A stretch of 64,000 bases of DNA from Streptomyces tibetensis. GTDB taxonomy: Bacteria; Actinomycetota; Actinomycetes; Streptomycetales; Streptomycetaceae. Below are positions 34,478 through 42,905 of the stretch, one piece after another (position 1 is the stretch's first letter; each line of letters begins with the position of its first letter). The stretch is from contig NZ_SZVW01000007.1 in NCBI RefSeq assembly GCF_007655005.1, forward strand, positions 284,625-348,624, in the 5' to 3' direction. The position numbers and the translations under genes are program-made. Below the pieces are notes generated by a model. That model saw only the letters and a program-made list of their open reading frames with translations. It searched no databases and had not been told where the DNA came from.

Positions 34478-36238
34478 TCACTTGGCGCACTCCACCTTGT
34501 CGGCGGTGGACTTCTGCACCCCCTCCGGTGCCTTTGTGGGTGCGGTGAGGGAGACCCCCGCCCCTTCGAAGTCCTTGCCCAGGGTCAGCGTCATCGCGGG
34601 CAGCCCCTGGTCGTTGGTCACGCTCTTGCCCGGCTTCATCGCGGACCCGGACAGACCCATGAGGTCGGCGAGGCGGCGGGCCTGGTCGGCCTGATCGGGC
34701 GCGTACTCGAGAGTCGTCTTCGCCAGTGCGGCGGGCGCGTTGCCCGCGTTCTCGGACTTGGTCACGCCCTCCTCGTTCTGCAGCCAGCTGAGGGTCTCCT
34801 GGGCGCTGCCGGCGACGGCACCGCCGTTGAGGATCCGCACCCGGACCTCGGAGGCCGGTGCCTTGGTGCCCTTCAGGCGGGCGGCGACCGCGGCGGCCTC
34901 CTTCTTCTTCTGCTCCTTGACGGCGGTGAAGGAGACGTCGTTCCTGATCATGTCGAAGACCTGCGGGGCCGTCGACTCGTTCAGGACGACGGTGGCCTTG
35001 ACCTTCTCCGCCGGGTTGTCGATCACCGGCGTGGTGGTGAACGTCAGGTTCTTGGTGTTGAGCTTGCCCAGCTCCAGCCCGAGGTCCTTGAGCTTGCCGA
35101 TGCTGTCCAGCTGCGAGTCGACAGTCAGCGCCTTGGTGCCCGCCTCGGCCAGGTCGAGCATCTTCGACGGGCTGGTGAGGGTGTCGTTGGACTTCAGCTT
35201 GCGCATCAGCGCGCTCAGGAACTGCTGCTGCAGCCCGATCCGGCTCAGGTCCCCGCCGAAACCGACGGCGTGCCGGGTGCGCACGAAGGCCAGCGCCTGC
35301 TCGCCCTCGATGGTGTGCATGCCCTTGGACAGCTTCAGGTGCGAGTCCGGGTCGTCGAGGTCCTTGCCCACACAGACCTCGACCCCGCCCACCGCGCTGG
35401 TCAGCGTCTTGACCGCGTTGAAGTCCGCGACCATGAAGTTGTCCGGCTTGACCCCGGTCAGCTCGGTCACGGTCCGCATCGTGCAGCTGGGCGTACGGCC
35501 GTCCTGGCCGAGACTCGTGTTGAAGCGGACCTGCCGTGTGCCGGGGATGATCTTCTGCGTGCCGTCCTCCTGCGTCGTCGGGCAGTCGGGGATGTCCGTG
35601 ATCAGGTCACGCGGGATGCTCAGCGCGGTCGCGTTCGAACGGTCCTTGGAGACGTGCAGCAGGATCGTGGTGTCGGCGTGCCCGACACTGCCCGCGTCGC
35701 CGTAGTCGGCGTTGCCCTTGCCGGTGCGCTTGTCGGTGCCGATCAGCAGGATGTTGATCGCCTTGTCCTTGCTGAAGCCACCGGTGCTCGCCCCGTCGTC
35801 GGAGACGGACGCGATGTTGTTGTTCAGGTGCTCGATGTAGAAGTAGGCGGCACCCGCGCCGGCGACCAGCACGAACGCCATCGTGCCGCCGGTCCACAGC
35901 AGGACCTTCCTGCTCTTCGAGGCCTTCTTCGCCGGGCGTCGTCCGCGCCGCCCCGGCAGCGGCTCCTCCGGCGCCCCGCGGCGCCTGCGCGGCGGCGGCA
36001 CCGCGCGGCCGGGCGTCTCGGGCCGTGACCGCCCGGGCGTCTGAGTACGTCCGCGGGCCTCCGTGCGGCCGCGCCCGGACGGAGGCGCATCGGAGGACCG
36101 GGGCCTGCGAGGTGAGGGGACGCCCGCCTGCGGCGCCGAATGCCCAAGGCGCAGTTCGTACTCGCCGGTGTTCGGGTTGAGCACCCACTGATCTGCGGGG
36201 TCCATGTCGTCCGCCCGCCCACGGCCTTGCGCGTCCAC
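34478..36238 (-). CDS. LCP family protein with LytR_C domain, copy 5 (tandem paralogue of copy 4)
   Basis: A 586-residue protein sharing MDAQGRGRADD, DQWVLNPNTGEYELRL, LNILLIGTDKRTGKGN-type motifs, RLKGTKAPASEVRVRILNGG and TADKVECAK with copy 4. Conservation is near-total in the first 31 residues, catalytic domain blocks and LytR_C start, but the disordered linker has diverged. This mosaic suggests tandem duplication with later gene conversion or strong selection. Catalytic Arg and Asp residues are intact (LSIPRDLITDIP, FVRTRHAVGFGGDLSR). GTG 36238 occupies the same context as in copy 4. Upstream noncoding regions are also related (CTCACA..GGGCAAT), implying that the promoter was duplicated. 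Confidence 0.93.
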   Translation of the reverse strand: MDAQGRGRADDMDPADQWVLNPNTGEYELRLGHSAPQAGVPSPRRPRSSDAPPSGRGRTEARGRTQTPGRSRPETPGRAVPPPRRRRGAPEEPLPGRRGRRPAKKASKSRKVLLWTGGTMAFVLVAGAGAAYFYIEHLNNNIASVSDDGASTGGFSKDKAINILLIGTDKRTGKGNADYGDAGSVGHADTTILLHVSKDRSNATALSIPRDLITDIPDCPTTQEDGTQKIIPGTRQVRFNTSLGQDGRTPSCTMRTVTELTGVKPDNFMVADFNAVKTLTSAVGGVEVCVGKDLDDPDSHLKLSKGMHTIEGEQALAFVRTRHAVGFGGDLSRIGLQQQFLSALMRKLKSNDTLTSPSKMLDLAEAGTKALTVDSQLDSIGKLKDLGLELGKLNTKNLTFTTTPVIDNPAEKVKATVVLNESTAPQVFDMIRNDVSFTAVKEQKKKEAAAVAARLKGTKAPASEVRVRILNGGAVAGSAQETLSWLQNEEGVTKSENAGNAPAALAKTTLEYAPDQADQARRLADLMGLSGSAMKPGKSVTNDQGLPAMTLTLGKDFEGAGVSLTAPTKAPEGVQKSTADKVECAK

Positions 36239-36479
36239 GGTTGCCTGATTCCTCCGTCGGGGGACGCGGCGCCTTCCCCCTCCAAGGCGCCCGGGTCTCG
36301 GTCACACAGTGCGCGACCTCGGGACCGTTCCTCGGGGCCGGGCGCACCGGATCGCTCACACTAACCGGCCCATTCGGCGCCGGGCGACGACGGTGACCCA
36401 CGCCACTTCCTCACACTCGGGCAATTCGCCTATTCCCGGGTGGAGAGTTCCTTGCCTTGGAGTGGCCTTGGTGCCCGCT

Positions 36480-37694
36480 TTACCCGCAGGTGTCCTCGGC
36501 TGCCGTGTTCCCCCGATACGTCGGTGGAGGAGAAACGGTGACGGCGGGCCCGAGGCGAGAGCCCCGATGTGCGTCCCCGTGCGACCCGCCGGGCGTGCCG
36601 GAGAGGCTCAGCGGGGCGGAACCCGGCGGGCCGTTCCCCTCCACGACCAGGGGTGCGTCCGTACGCAGCCGCTCGAAGAGCCGGTCCGCCGCGGGCTCCA
36701 CGAGTTGGTCGCGATTGGCGTCGTACGCATACGACTCCCGGGGGACGGTCAGGAATTGCACTTGTTCCATGGGGATGTCGCGCAGGCCGCGCACAAGATC
36801 GTACAAACCGCGCAAGCTGGCCAGTCCCGGGTCGGTGGTGAGGGACGACGTGGCGGCATCCAGCACGGGATACAGCTTCACCGGATTCAGCAGGACGTCA
36901 TTGCTGCGCACCTTGTTGACCAGTGCTCCGAGGAATCGCTGCTGCCGCTCCATCCGCTCGGTGTCGCTGCCGTCGCCGAGGGTCTTGCGGGCGCGGACGT
37001 AGCCGAGGGCCTGCTCGCCGTTCAGTGTCACGTGCCCGGCGGGCAGCCGCAGCTTGGCGGCCCGGTCGTCGATCGGCTCCCGCAGGCACACCTCGACGCC
37101 GTCGACCGCGTCGACCATCTCCTTGAAGCCGTGGAAGTCGACGACGACGTGGTGGTCGACGCGGATGTCGGTCAGCTTCTCCACGGTCCGGATGGTGCAG
37201 GCCGAACCGCCCAGCTGGAAGGCCTGGTTGAACATGGCGAACCGGGGCGCGCTGCGGGACCCGTCCGGGCGCCGGCAGCCCGGCAGGTCCACCATCAGGT
37301 CCCGGGGGAGGGAGACGGCGGTGGCGCTGCCCCGGCCGGCGGACAGGTGCAGCAGGATCGTGGTGTCGGACCGCTCGGTGCCGGAGTCCCGCCCGTAGCG
37401 GGCGTTGTCGGTTCCCTCGCGCGAGTCCGAACCGATCAGCAGGATGTTCCGGGCGTCCTTGACCAGAGAGGTGGGCCGCTCCTTGTCGTACCGCGCGAGT
37501 TCTGCGGCGGCCGCCTCGTCGGGCGTGATGTTCCCGCTGAGCTTCGCGTACACGGCCCAGCCGGCCCCGCCGGCCGCCACGAGGAGAGCCGTGGCCCCGA
37601 ACGCCGTGATGCGCACCCACCGCCGTCGGCGCCGCCGCACCAGCCCCCGCCCGCTGGCGGACGCCCCCGCGCCCGGACCGACCCTGTAGCCCAC
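36480..37694 (-). CDS. LCP family protein, copy 6 (no LytR_C domain)
   Basis: A 404-residue LCP protein. An Arg-rich cytoplasmic segment (RRRRRWVR) precedes the helix ITAFGATALLVAAGGAGWAVY. Catalytic motifs are NILLIGSDSREGTDNARYG, SDTTILLHLSAGRGSATAVSLPRDLMVDLPGC and YVRARKTLGDGSDTERMERQQRF, with the Arg residues conserved. It lacks the LytR_C domain of copies 2-5 and ends in a Pro/Gly-rich tail (PPPTYRGNTAAEDTCG). The start is ambiguous: GTG 37706 touches AGGAGG, leaving a 1-nt spacer, so GTG 37694 (VGYRVGPG) is preferred although its spacer is 13 nt. The altered TIGR03089-like frame overlaps its 5' end on the same strand. Confidence 0.9.
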   Translation of the reverse strand: MGYRVGPGAGASASGRGLVRRRRRRWVRITAFGATALLVAAGGAGWAVYAKLSGNITPDEAAAAELARYDKERPTSLVKDARNILLIGSDSREGTDNARYGRDSGTERSDTTILLHLSAGRGSATAVSLPRDLMVDLPGCRRPDGSRSAPRFAMFNQAFQLGGSACTIRTVEKLTDIRVDHHVVVDFHGFKEMVDAVDGVEVCLREPIDDRAAKLRLPAGHVTLNGEQALGYVRARKTLGDGSDTERMERQQRFLGALVNKVRSNDVLLNPVKLYPVLDAATSSLTTDPGLASLRGLYDLVRGLRDIPMEQVQFLTVPRESYAYDANRDQLVEPAADRLFERLRTDAPLVVEGNGPPGSAPLSLSGTPGGSHGDAHRGSRLGPAVTVSPPPTYRGNTAAEDTCG

Positions 37695-38740
37695 GGCAGC
37701 AACCACCCCTCCTGAACCGGGAACGCCCCGCGCGCACTGCTCCTACGACCATGGCGCGGATGGCGGCCGGGGGGCGGATGGGGATGGCCCGAACGGGGGA
37801 GCGGCAGGACAACCGGCCCGCCGTGCCGCGGGCGGGGTGGCGGTGTCCGCTGTGCGGCGCCCGGCGTCAGCGGCCCGCCGTGCCGTGGGCGGGGTGGCGG
37901 TGTCCGCTGTGCGGCGCCCGGCGTCAGCGGCCCGCCGTGCCGTGGGCGATCACCGTGACCCGTTCGCTGTCCACCCGCTTGTCCAGCACCCCGTATCACC
38001 GTGACCCGTTCGCTGTCCACCCGCTTGTCCAGCACCCCGTCCCCGGCCTGCTCCAGGTGCCGGCACAGCACCACGGAACCCCCCGTGGCCAGGGGCCCGA
38101 ACAGCCCGGCGTTCAAGCCGTCCCACGTGTCGTACGGCAGCCCCGACAGGATCCGCGACCCGGGCCCGGTCAGCCCGAGCCCGGTCGCCTCGGCCCGGGC
38201 CCGCTCGACGACCTCGGCCCCGCTGAACTCCCGCCCGGCCACGATCAGTGCGGGACCCTCCGGATCCACGGGTGCGTACGGCACGAACCGGTCGCCCTGC
38301 CCCGGCACCTCCACCGCGTAGTCGGTGAAGCCCTCGGGTACCTGCGGGAACCGCCCTCCGAGGGGCCGCAGCGCCATCGCGATCCGCGAACCGGAGCACG
38401 CCCGGGCCTCCTCCAGCCGGTCCGGCCCGCTCACCACGACCTCGGCCGCCCGGACCTCCCCGGACACGTCCGCGACGACGCCCACCGACGCACACGCCAG
38501 CAGCCACACCGCCGTCTGCCAGTGCGCGGGCAGCAGCAGCGCCACCCGGTCCCCGGGCTCGACGGACAGCTCGTCCTGGAGGAGGTTCGCGGTCTTGGCC
38601 ACCCAATTGGCGAAGGTGGCCACGGACAGTTCGACCCGCTCGCCCGTGGCGTCGTCGTAGAAGGTCACCAGGGGGCGTCCCGGATCCGCGGCGAGCGCGG
38701 AACCCAGCAGGTCGGCAGGGGTGCGATCGGTGGCGTTCAC
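37436..38740 (-). CDS. TIGR03089-like AMP-binding-fold protein with C terminus altered by a 46-bp duplication
   Basis: The first 248 residues look like the actinobacterial TIGR03089 family, related to the N-terminal part of acyl-CoA synthetases: DPGRPLVTFYDDATGERVELSVATFANWVAKTANLL, then PGDRVALLLPAHWQTAVWLLACASVGVVAD. No ATP-binding P-loop of full-length synthetases is present, as usual for this short family. A perfect 46-bp tandem duplication (37949-38040) shifts the frame before the native end. Without it the frame closes at 37924 as a 256-residue protein; with it the frame runs on for about 186 low-complexity residues into LCP copy 6. GTG 38740 is the best start (VNATDRTP). Sequencing error, recent mutation or real C-terminal change are all possible. 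Confidence 0.6.
   Translation of the reverse strand: MNATDRTPADLLGSALAADPGRPLVTFYDDATGERVELSVATFANWVAKTANLLQDELSVEPGDRVALLLPAHWQTAVWLLACASVGVVADVSGEVRAAEVVVSGPDRLEEARACSGSRIAMALRPLGGRFPQVPEGFTDYAVEVPGQGDRFVPYAPVDPEGPALIVAGREFSGAEVVERARAEATGLGLTGPGSRILSGLPYDTWDGLNAGLFGPLATGGSVVLCRHLEQAGDGVLDKRVDSERVTVIRGAGQAGGQRTGHGDRPRHGGPLTPGAAQRTPPPRPRHGGPLTPGAAQRTPPPRPRHGGPVVLPLPRSGHPHPPPGRHPRHGRRSSARGAFPVQEGWLLPWATGSVRARGRPPAGGGWCGGADGGGCASRRSGPRLSSWRPAGPAGPCTRSSAGTSRPTRRPPQNSRGTTRSGPPLWSRTPGTSC
37814..37946 (-). repeat. 57-bp tandem repeat (2.3 copies) around the native stop codon
   Basis: Units at 37814-37870 and 37871-37927 plus a partial unit 37928-37946. The + strand unit begins CGGCCCGCCGTGCCG and ends GGCGTCAG; its TCA is the stop codon of the unshifted TIGR03089-like frame (37924-37926), copied at 37867-37869. 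Confidence 0.95.
37949..38040 (-). repeat. Perfect 46-bp tandem duplication causing a frameshift
   Basis: 37949-37994 and 37995-38040 are identical. 46 is not a multiple of three. The unit covers codons for VLDKRVDSERVTV, the end of the TIGR03089-like protein. Confidence 0.97.
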
Positions 38741-38872
38741 CCGCGCAAGCGTACGCAACGCACCGGCCCCCGCCCAACGGCCCGCCCAGCGCCGCGCCCC
38801 GGATCCGCCACCGGTTCGGCCGAACCCCGACCGATGGTCCGTCAACTCCCAAATGGACAGACTTATACGACT

Positions 38873-40342
38873 ATGTCCAAGATCAGGGGCATGCGTGGAT
38901 TCCTTGCTTCCTCGATCGGTGTCACCTGCGCGGCCGCTCTGGCCCTCCCCCTCACCCCACCCGCCCTCGCGGCGTCGGCGAGACCGGCGCCGGCCACGGA
39001 AGCCGCGAGACCTGCGCTCCCCGCGGGTTCCCCGGCGATGAACCCGGCCGACCGGCGCGCGGCCGAACCGTACGCCGCCGGCAGCACCCAGTCCCTCCCC
39101 CTCGAACCCCTCACCCGCACCCGCGCCACCCCCTCCACCGAGCAGGGCCTGTCCCGTCGCGCCGTACGGCACTTCTCCCTCGTCGGCGTCATCTGGGACG
39201 ACCCCGACGCCGAACTGCACGGCCGCGTCCGGGTCCGCACCCGCGCCGCCGGTACCGGCACCTGGTCGGGCTGGCAGGACCTGGAGACCCACAACGCCGA
39301 CCACGCCGCCGACCCGGGCACCCCCGAGAGGGCCTCGGGCCGGGTCCGCGGCGCCACCGCACCGCTGTGGGTGGGCGACTCCAACGGCGTGGAACTCCGG
39401 GTCAGCTCCGAGTCTGGCGGCAAGGCGGCCGGCTCCCGCTCGCGCACCCCGGACGCCCGCGACCTGCGCGCCGCGCTCCCGCTGCCCTCGGGCCTGCGCC
39501 TCGAACTCGTCGACCCGGGCGAGGCCGACACCACATCCCTCGGCGTCGGGGGCCCCCGCGCCGCCGACGCCCGGAACGCCGAGTCCTCCGCCCTCGCCGA
39601 GGCCTCCGCCGCCAACTCCGACCTCGCCCCCCTCGGCGCCACCGAGATCGCGGCACTGAGCCGCGCCGGGACCGAGCAGGAGTACCGCGCCTTCGACGCC
39701 GTCAAGCTGACGGAGCAGCAGCGGCAGGCGAAGCCGTACATCGGCCCGCGCCCGGGGATCGTCACGCGGCGCGGCTGGGGTGCGAACGAAGGCTTGCGGG
39801 AGAGCGGCCTCCGGTACACGAAGAAGGTCAAGGCGGCCTTCGTGCACCACACGGCCAGCGGCAACAACTACCGCTGCTCGCAGGTCCCGTCACTCATCCG
39901 CGGTATCTACCGCTACCACGTCAAGAGCATGGGGTGGCGGGACATCGGCTACAACTTCCTCATCGACAAGTGCGGAAAGATCTACGAGGGCCGCGCGGGG
40001 GGCGTGGCGAAACCCGTCCTCGGCGCGCACACGCTGGGTTTCAACAGCAACAGCATGGGGATCGCCGTCCTCGGGTCCTACGGCACCAAGAAGCCGTCGA
40101 AATCCGCGGTCAAGGCCATCGCCCGGCTGACCGCCTGGAAGCTGGGGCTGTACCGGGTGAACCCGAAGGGAAAGACATACCTGAAGTCGGCCGGCAGCAA
40201 TCTCTACGGAAAAGGCAAGAAGGTTCGACTGAATGTGATCTCGGGGCACCGGGACGGCTTCAAGACCGAGTGCCCGGGACGCAAGCTCTACGGAAAGCTC
40301 GGCTCGGCCCGCTCCAAGGCGGCCGGCTACCAGGGCCGCTGA
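38873..40342 (+). CDS. Secreted N-acetylmuramoyl-L-alanine amidase, peptidoglycan-recognition (PGRP) type
   Basis: A 489-residue exported protein. A Sec signal peptide (MRGFLASSIGVTCAAALAL to ALA/AS) is followed by a beta-rich region of about 200 residues (VRHFSLVGVIWDDPDAELHGRVRVRTR) and a C-terminal amidase_2/PGRP domain from about residue 290. Zinc-site and catalytic features are AFVHHTASGNN, IGYNFLIDKCGKIYEGRAGG, GAHTLGFNSNSMGIAVLGSY and ISGHRDGFKTECPGRKLY (His and Cys ligands). It would cleave stem peptides from muramic acid. I used ATG 38873; ATG 38891 is equally possible. A -10-like TTATACG immediately precedes ATG 38873, so the mRNA may be leaderless. Confidence 0.9.
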   Translation: MSKIRGMRGFLASSIGVTCAAALALPLTPPALAASARPAPATEAARPALPAGSPAMNPADRRAAEPYAAGSTQSLPLEPLTRTRATPSTEQGLSRRAVRHFSLVGVIWDDPDAELHGRVRVRTRAAGTGTWSGWQDLETHNADHAADPGTPERASGRVRGATAPLWVGDSNGVELRVSSESGGKAAGSRSRTPDARDLRAALPLPSGLRLELVDPGEADTTSLGVGGPRAADARNAESSALAEASAANSDLAPLGATEIAALSRAGTEQEYRAFDAVKLTEQQRQAKPYIGPRPGIVTRRGWGANEGLRESGLRYTKKVKAAFVHHTASGNNYRCSQVPSLIRGIYRYHVKSMGWRDIGYNFLIDKCGKIYEGRAGGVAKPVLGAHTLGFNSNSMGIAVLGSYGTKKPSKSAVKAIARLTAWKLGLYRVNPKGKTYLKSAGSNLYGKGKKVRLNVISGHRDGFKTECPGRKLYGKLGSARSKAAGYQGR

Positions 40343-40475
40343 GCACACGTTCACCGCCGTCGGGGGGCAGCGGGCGGCACGCCGCACGGCCAACGAAGGC
40401 GCCACGGAACGATCTGCATACACTGACCGGCCGAAAGACAGTTCGGCCGGTCCCGGCAGGAAGCAGAGACGACAC

Positions 40476-41540
40476 GTGACTGAAGCGATCCTCCTGGTCG
40501 GCGGCAAGGGCACCCGGCTGCGCCCGCTCACGGTGCACACGCCCAAGCCCATGGTCCCGGCGGCCGGGGTGCCCTTCCTCACGCATCAGCTGGCGAGAGC
40601 GAGAGCGGCCGGTGTCGAGCACATCGTCCTGGCCACCTCCTATCTGGCCGAGGTCTTCGAGCCGTACTTCGGTGACGGCTCCGCGCTGGGACTCCACCTC
40701 GAGTACGTCACCGAGGAGGAGCCGCTCGGCACGGGCGGCGCCATCCGCAACGTGGCCTCCAGGCTGCACTCCGGCCCCGACGACCCGGTCCTGATCTTCA
40801 ACGGCGACATCCTGACGGGCCTGGACATCCGGGCCCTGGTCGACACCCACGAGACGACCGGCGCGGACGTCTCCCTGCACCTCACCAAGGTCACCGACCC
40901 GCGCGCCTACGGCCTGGTCCCCACCGACGACACGGGCAGGGTCCTGGCGTTCCTGGAGAAGCCGCAGACTCCCGAGGAGATCGTCACCGACCAGATCAAC
41001 GCGGGGGCGTACGTCTTCCGCCGCTCGGTCATCGACTCGATCCCACTGGGCAGGCCGGTGTCGGTGGAACGGGAGACCTTCCCCGGCCTCCTCTCGGCCG
41101 GCGCGCACCTCCAGGGCATGGTCGACTCGACGTACTGGCTGGACCTGGGCACCCCGGCGGCCTTCGTCCGGGGCTCGGCGGACCTGGTACTCGGCCGGGC
41201 ACCCTCGCCCGCCGTCCCCGGCCGCTGCGGCGACCGCCTGGTCCTGCCCACGGCCCGGGTCGCGTCCGACGCGAAGCTGGCGGGCGGCACGGTGGTGGGC
41301 GAGGGCGCCTTCGTCGCCGAGGGCGCGCGGATCTTCGGCAGCACCATCCTGCCGGGCGCGGTCATCACCGACTCCCTGATCGGCACCCGCGCCCGTGTGG
41401 GCCGACGCTCGGTCCTCACCGGCACGGTCATAGGAGACGGCGCGGTGATAGGCCCCGACAACGAACTCCTGGAGGGCGCCCGCATATGGTGCGACGCCCG
41501 CATCCCAGCAGGAGCGGTCCGCTTCTCGTCGGACCAGTAA
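40476..41540 (+). CDS. Mannose-1-phosphate guanylyltransferase-like nucleotidyltransferase
   Basis: A 354-residue enzyme of the NTP-transferase family: N-terminal LLVGGKGTRLRPLTVHTPKPMVP (nucleotide and Mg binding) and FNGDILTGLD (metal Asp). The C-terminal third has left-handed beta-helix hexapeptide repeats (VVGEGAFVAEGARIFGSTILPGAVITDSLIG), so an allosteric or trimeric form is likely. In S. coelicolor the homologue near manB is annotated as mannose-1-phosphate guanylyltransferase (recollection), making GDP-mannose. Glucose-1-phosphate thymidylyl- or uridylyltransferase activity cannot be excluded by sequence alone. The GTG start follows GGAAGCAGAGACGACAC. Confidence 0.88.
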   Translation: MTEAILLVGGKGTRLRPLTVHTPKPMVPAAGVPFLTHQLARARAAGVEHIVLATSYLAEVFEPYFGDGSALGLHLEYVTEEEPLGTGGAIRNVASRLHSGPDDPVLIFNGDILTGLDIRALVDTHETTGADVSLHLTKVTDPRAYGLVPTDDTGRVLAFLEKPQTPEEIVTDQINAGAYVFRRSVIDSIPLGRPVSVERETFPGLLSAGAHLQGMVDSTYWLDLGTPAAFVRGSADLVLGRAPSPAVPGRCGDRLVLPTARVASDAKLAGGTVVGEGAFVAEGARIFGSTILPGAVITDSLIGTRARVGRRSVLTGTVIGDGAVIGPDNELLEGARIWCDARIPAGAVRFSSDQ

Positions 41541-41721
41541 AGAAATCGCAGGGGGCGGGACCCCGCTACCCAGCCGCAGGAACGCGCACCGGCCCAGCCG
41601 CGCATGCGCGCCGCCCGCCCGCGCTGTCGCCCGTCCCGCTCAGCGGGCATGCGCGCGCCCCCGTTGCGGGCCCGTTCCGCCCTGGCTGCGGGCATGCGTG
41701 CCGCCGCCCGTCCGCCCGCCC

Positions 41722-41772
41722 CCCGCTGCGGGCAATCGTGCCGCTAAGGGCGGCACGGGTGGGCGCAGCGGG
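41722..41772. repeat. 51-bp double-stem palindromic element in the manC-alkA gap
   Basis: Outer arms CCCGCTGCG (41722-41730) and CGCAGCGGG (41764-41772) enclose inner arms CGTGCCGC (41737-41744) and GCGGCACG (41750-41757). Both stems are perfect. The surrounding 41541-41840 region, with no gene, also holds degenerate GCGGGCATGCG-like pieces of the same element. It may terminate the convergent genes or be a dispersed palindromic repeat. Confidence 0.75.
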
Positions 41773-41840
41773 ACCCCGCTACGCCGGGCTGCGAAACCCC
41801 CCGCCCCCAGCACAAACGCCGAGCACCCGACACCGAGAGC

Positions 41841-42842
41841 TCACAACTGCCCGATGTCCCACCGAGGCATCTTCGGCGCCCTCCGAGCCGGCACCCTCCC
41901 GCTCAGCAGAATCAACCGAGCCGCCCGATGCCGCTGCCCCGCATACGGCTCCAGCAGCGCCAGCATCGCCGCATCGTCCGCATCCCGGTCCCCGGCCAGC
42001 GCCCACCCCACGATCCCGGGCAGATGCAGATCCCCCACCGTCACCTCGTCCGCCGCCCCATGACTGCGCTGCACCGTCTCCGCGGAGGTCCACGGCCCGA
42101 CCCCCGGCACCAGCTCCAGCCGCGCCCGGGCCGCCCCGGGCTCCATCCCCACGGCCTGCTCCAGCCGCGCGGCGACCCGCACCGCACGCAGGATCGTCGA
42201 CGCCCGCTTGTCGTCGACCCCGGCCCGGTGCCATTCCCACGACGGAATCAGCGCCCACGTCCGCGGCTCCGGCATCACGTACATCCGCGCGGGCGCGGGC
42301 CCCGGCGCCGGCTCCCCGAACTTCCGCACGAGCAGCCGCCACGCCCGGTACGCCTCGTCGGTCGTGACCTTCTGCTCCAGGATCGACGGGATCAGCGACT
42401 CCAGCACCAGCCCGCTCCGCGTCAGCCGCAACCCCGGCCGCCGGCGTTGGGCCGCCGCCAGCAGCCGGTGCCGCGGCACGAACGCCGACGGATCGTCCGC
42501 CGCCCCGAGCAACTCCGGCAACCCCTCCAGCAGCCACTGGGCCCCGGGCCCCCAGGCCTCCCCGCGCACTCCACCGCCGTAGGGGCACACCCTCAGCGTC
42601 CCGGGACCGGCCGGCGTGAGACTGGTGCGCCACACCGACCCGTCCGGTGCCGCCCGGAACGTCGGATCGCCGGGCCCGCGCCGCAACGGCCCGAGGACCA
42701 GGCCGAGTTCCAGCGGCCCGTCCGGCACCCAGGTGCGTACCCGCCCCGGCCCCGTCGCCTGCCGCGGCACACCCGGGGGCACGGCGACGTGCCCGCCGCG
42801 CACCGAAGTACGCGTGGGCCGCGGTGCGAACCGTCCTGCCAT
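41841..42842 (-). CDS. DNA-3-methyladenine glycosylase, AlkA/HhH-GPD type
   Basis: A 333-residue base-excision repair glycosylase. The C-terminal half contains LIPSILEQKVTTDEAYRAWRLL (the HhH-GPD core) and the helix-hairpin-helix ELVPGVGPWTSAETVQRSHGAADEVTVGDLHLP, in which the Asp of VGDLHLP aligns with the catalytic Asp of AlkA. It would remove alkylated purines from DNA. The N-terminal 150 residues resemble the AlkA-like domain and include RVCPYGGG. ATG 42842 was chosen; upstream sequence belongs to the gap before fbiB. Its 3' end faces a palindromic element. Confidence 0.88.
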   Translation of the reverse strand: MAGRFAPRPTRTSVRGGHVAVPPGVPRQATGPGRVRTWVPDGPLELGLVLGPLRRGPGDPTFRAAPDGSVWRTSLTPAGPGTLRVCPYGGGVRGEAWGPGAQWLLEGLPELLGAADDPSAFVPRHRLLAAAQRRRPGLRLTRSGLVLESLIPSILEQKVTTDEAYRAWRLLVRKFGEPAPGPAPARMYVMPEPRTWALIPSWEWHRAGVDDKRASTILRAVRVAARLEQAVGMEPGAARARLELVPGVGPWTSAETVQRSHGAADEVTVGDLHLPGIVGWALAGDRDADDAAMLALLEPYAGQRHRAARLILLSGRVPARRAPKMPRWDIGQL

Positions 42843-42905
42843 GAATGACGTCCCTGGGGTTCCGTGGGGAGTGGCCCTACGAGCGTAGGCGCCGCCCGGC
42901 TCCTG

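Noticed and set aside
37751..38872. N-terminal extension of the amidase frame
   Set aside because: It is antisense to the TIGR03089-like gene; the signal peptide starts at 38873 or 38891.
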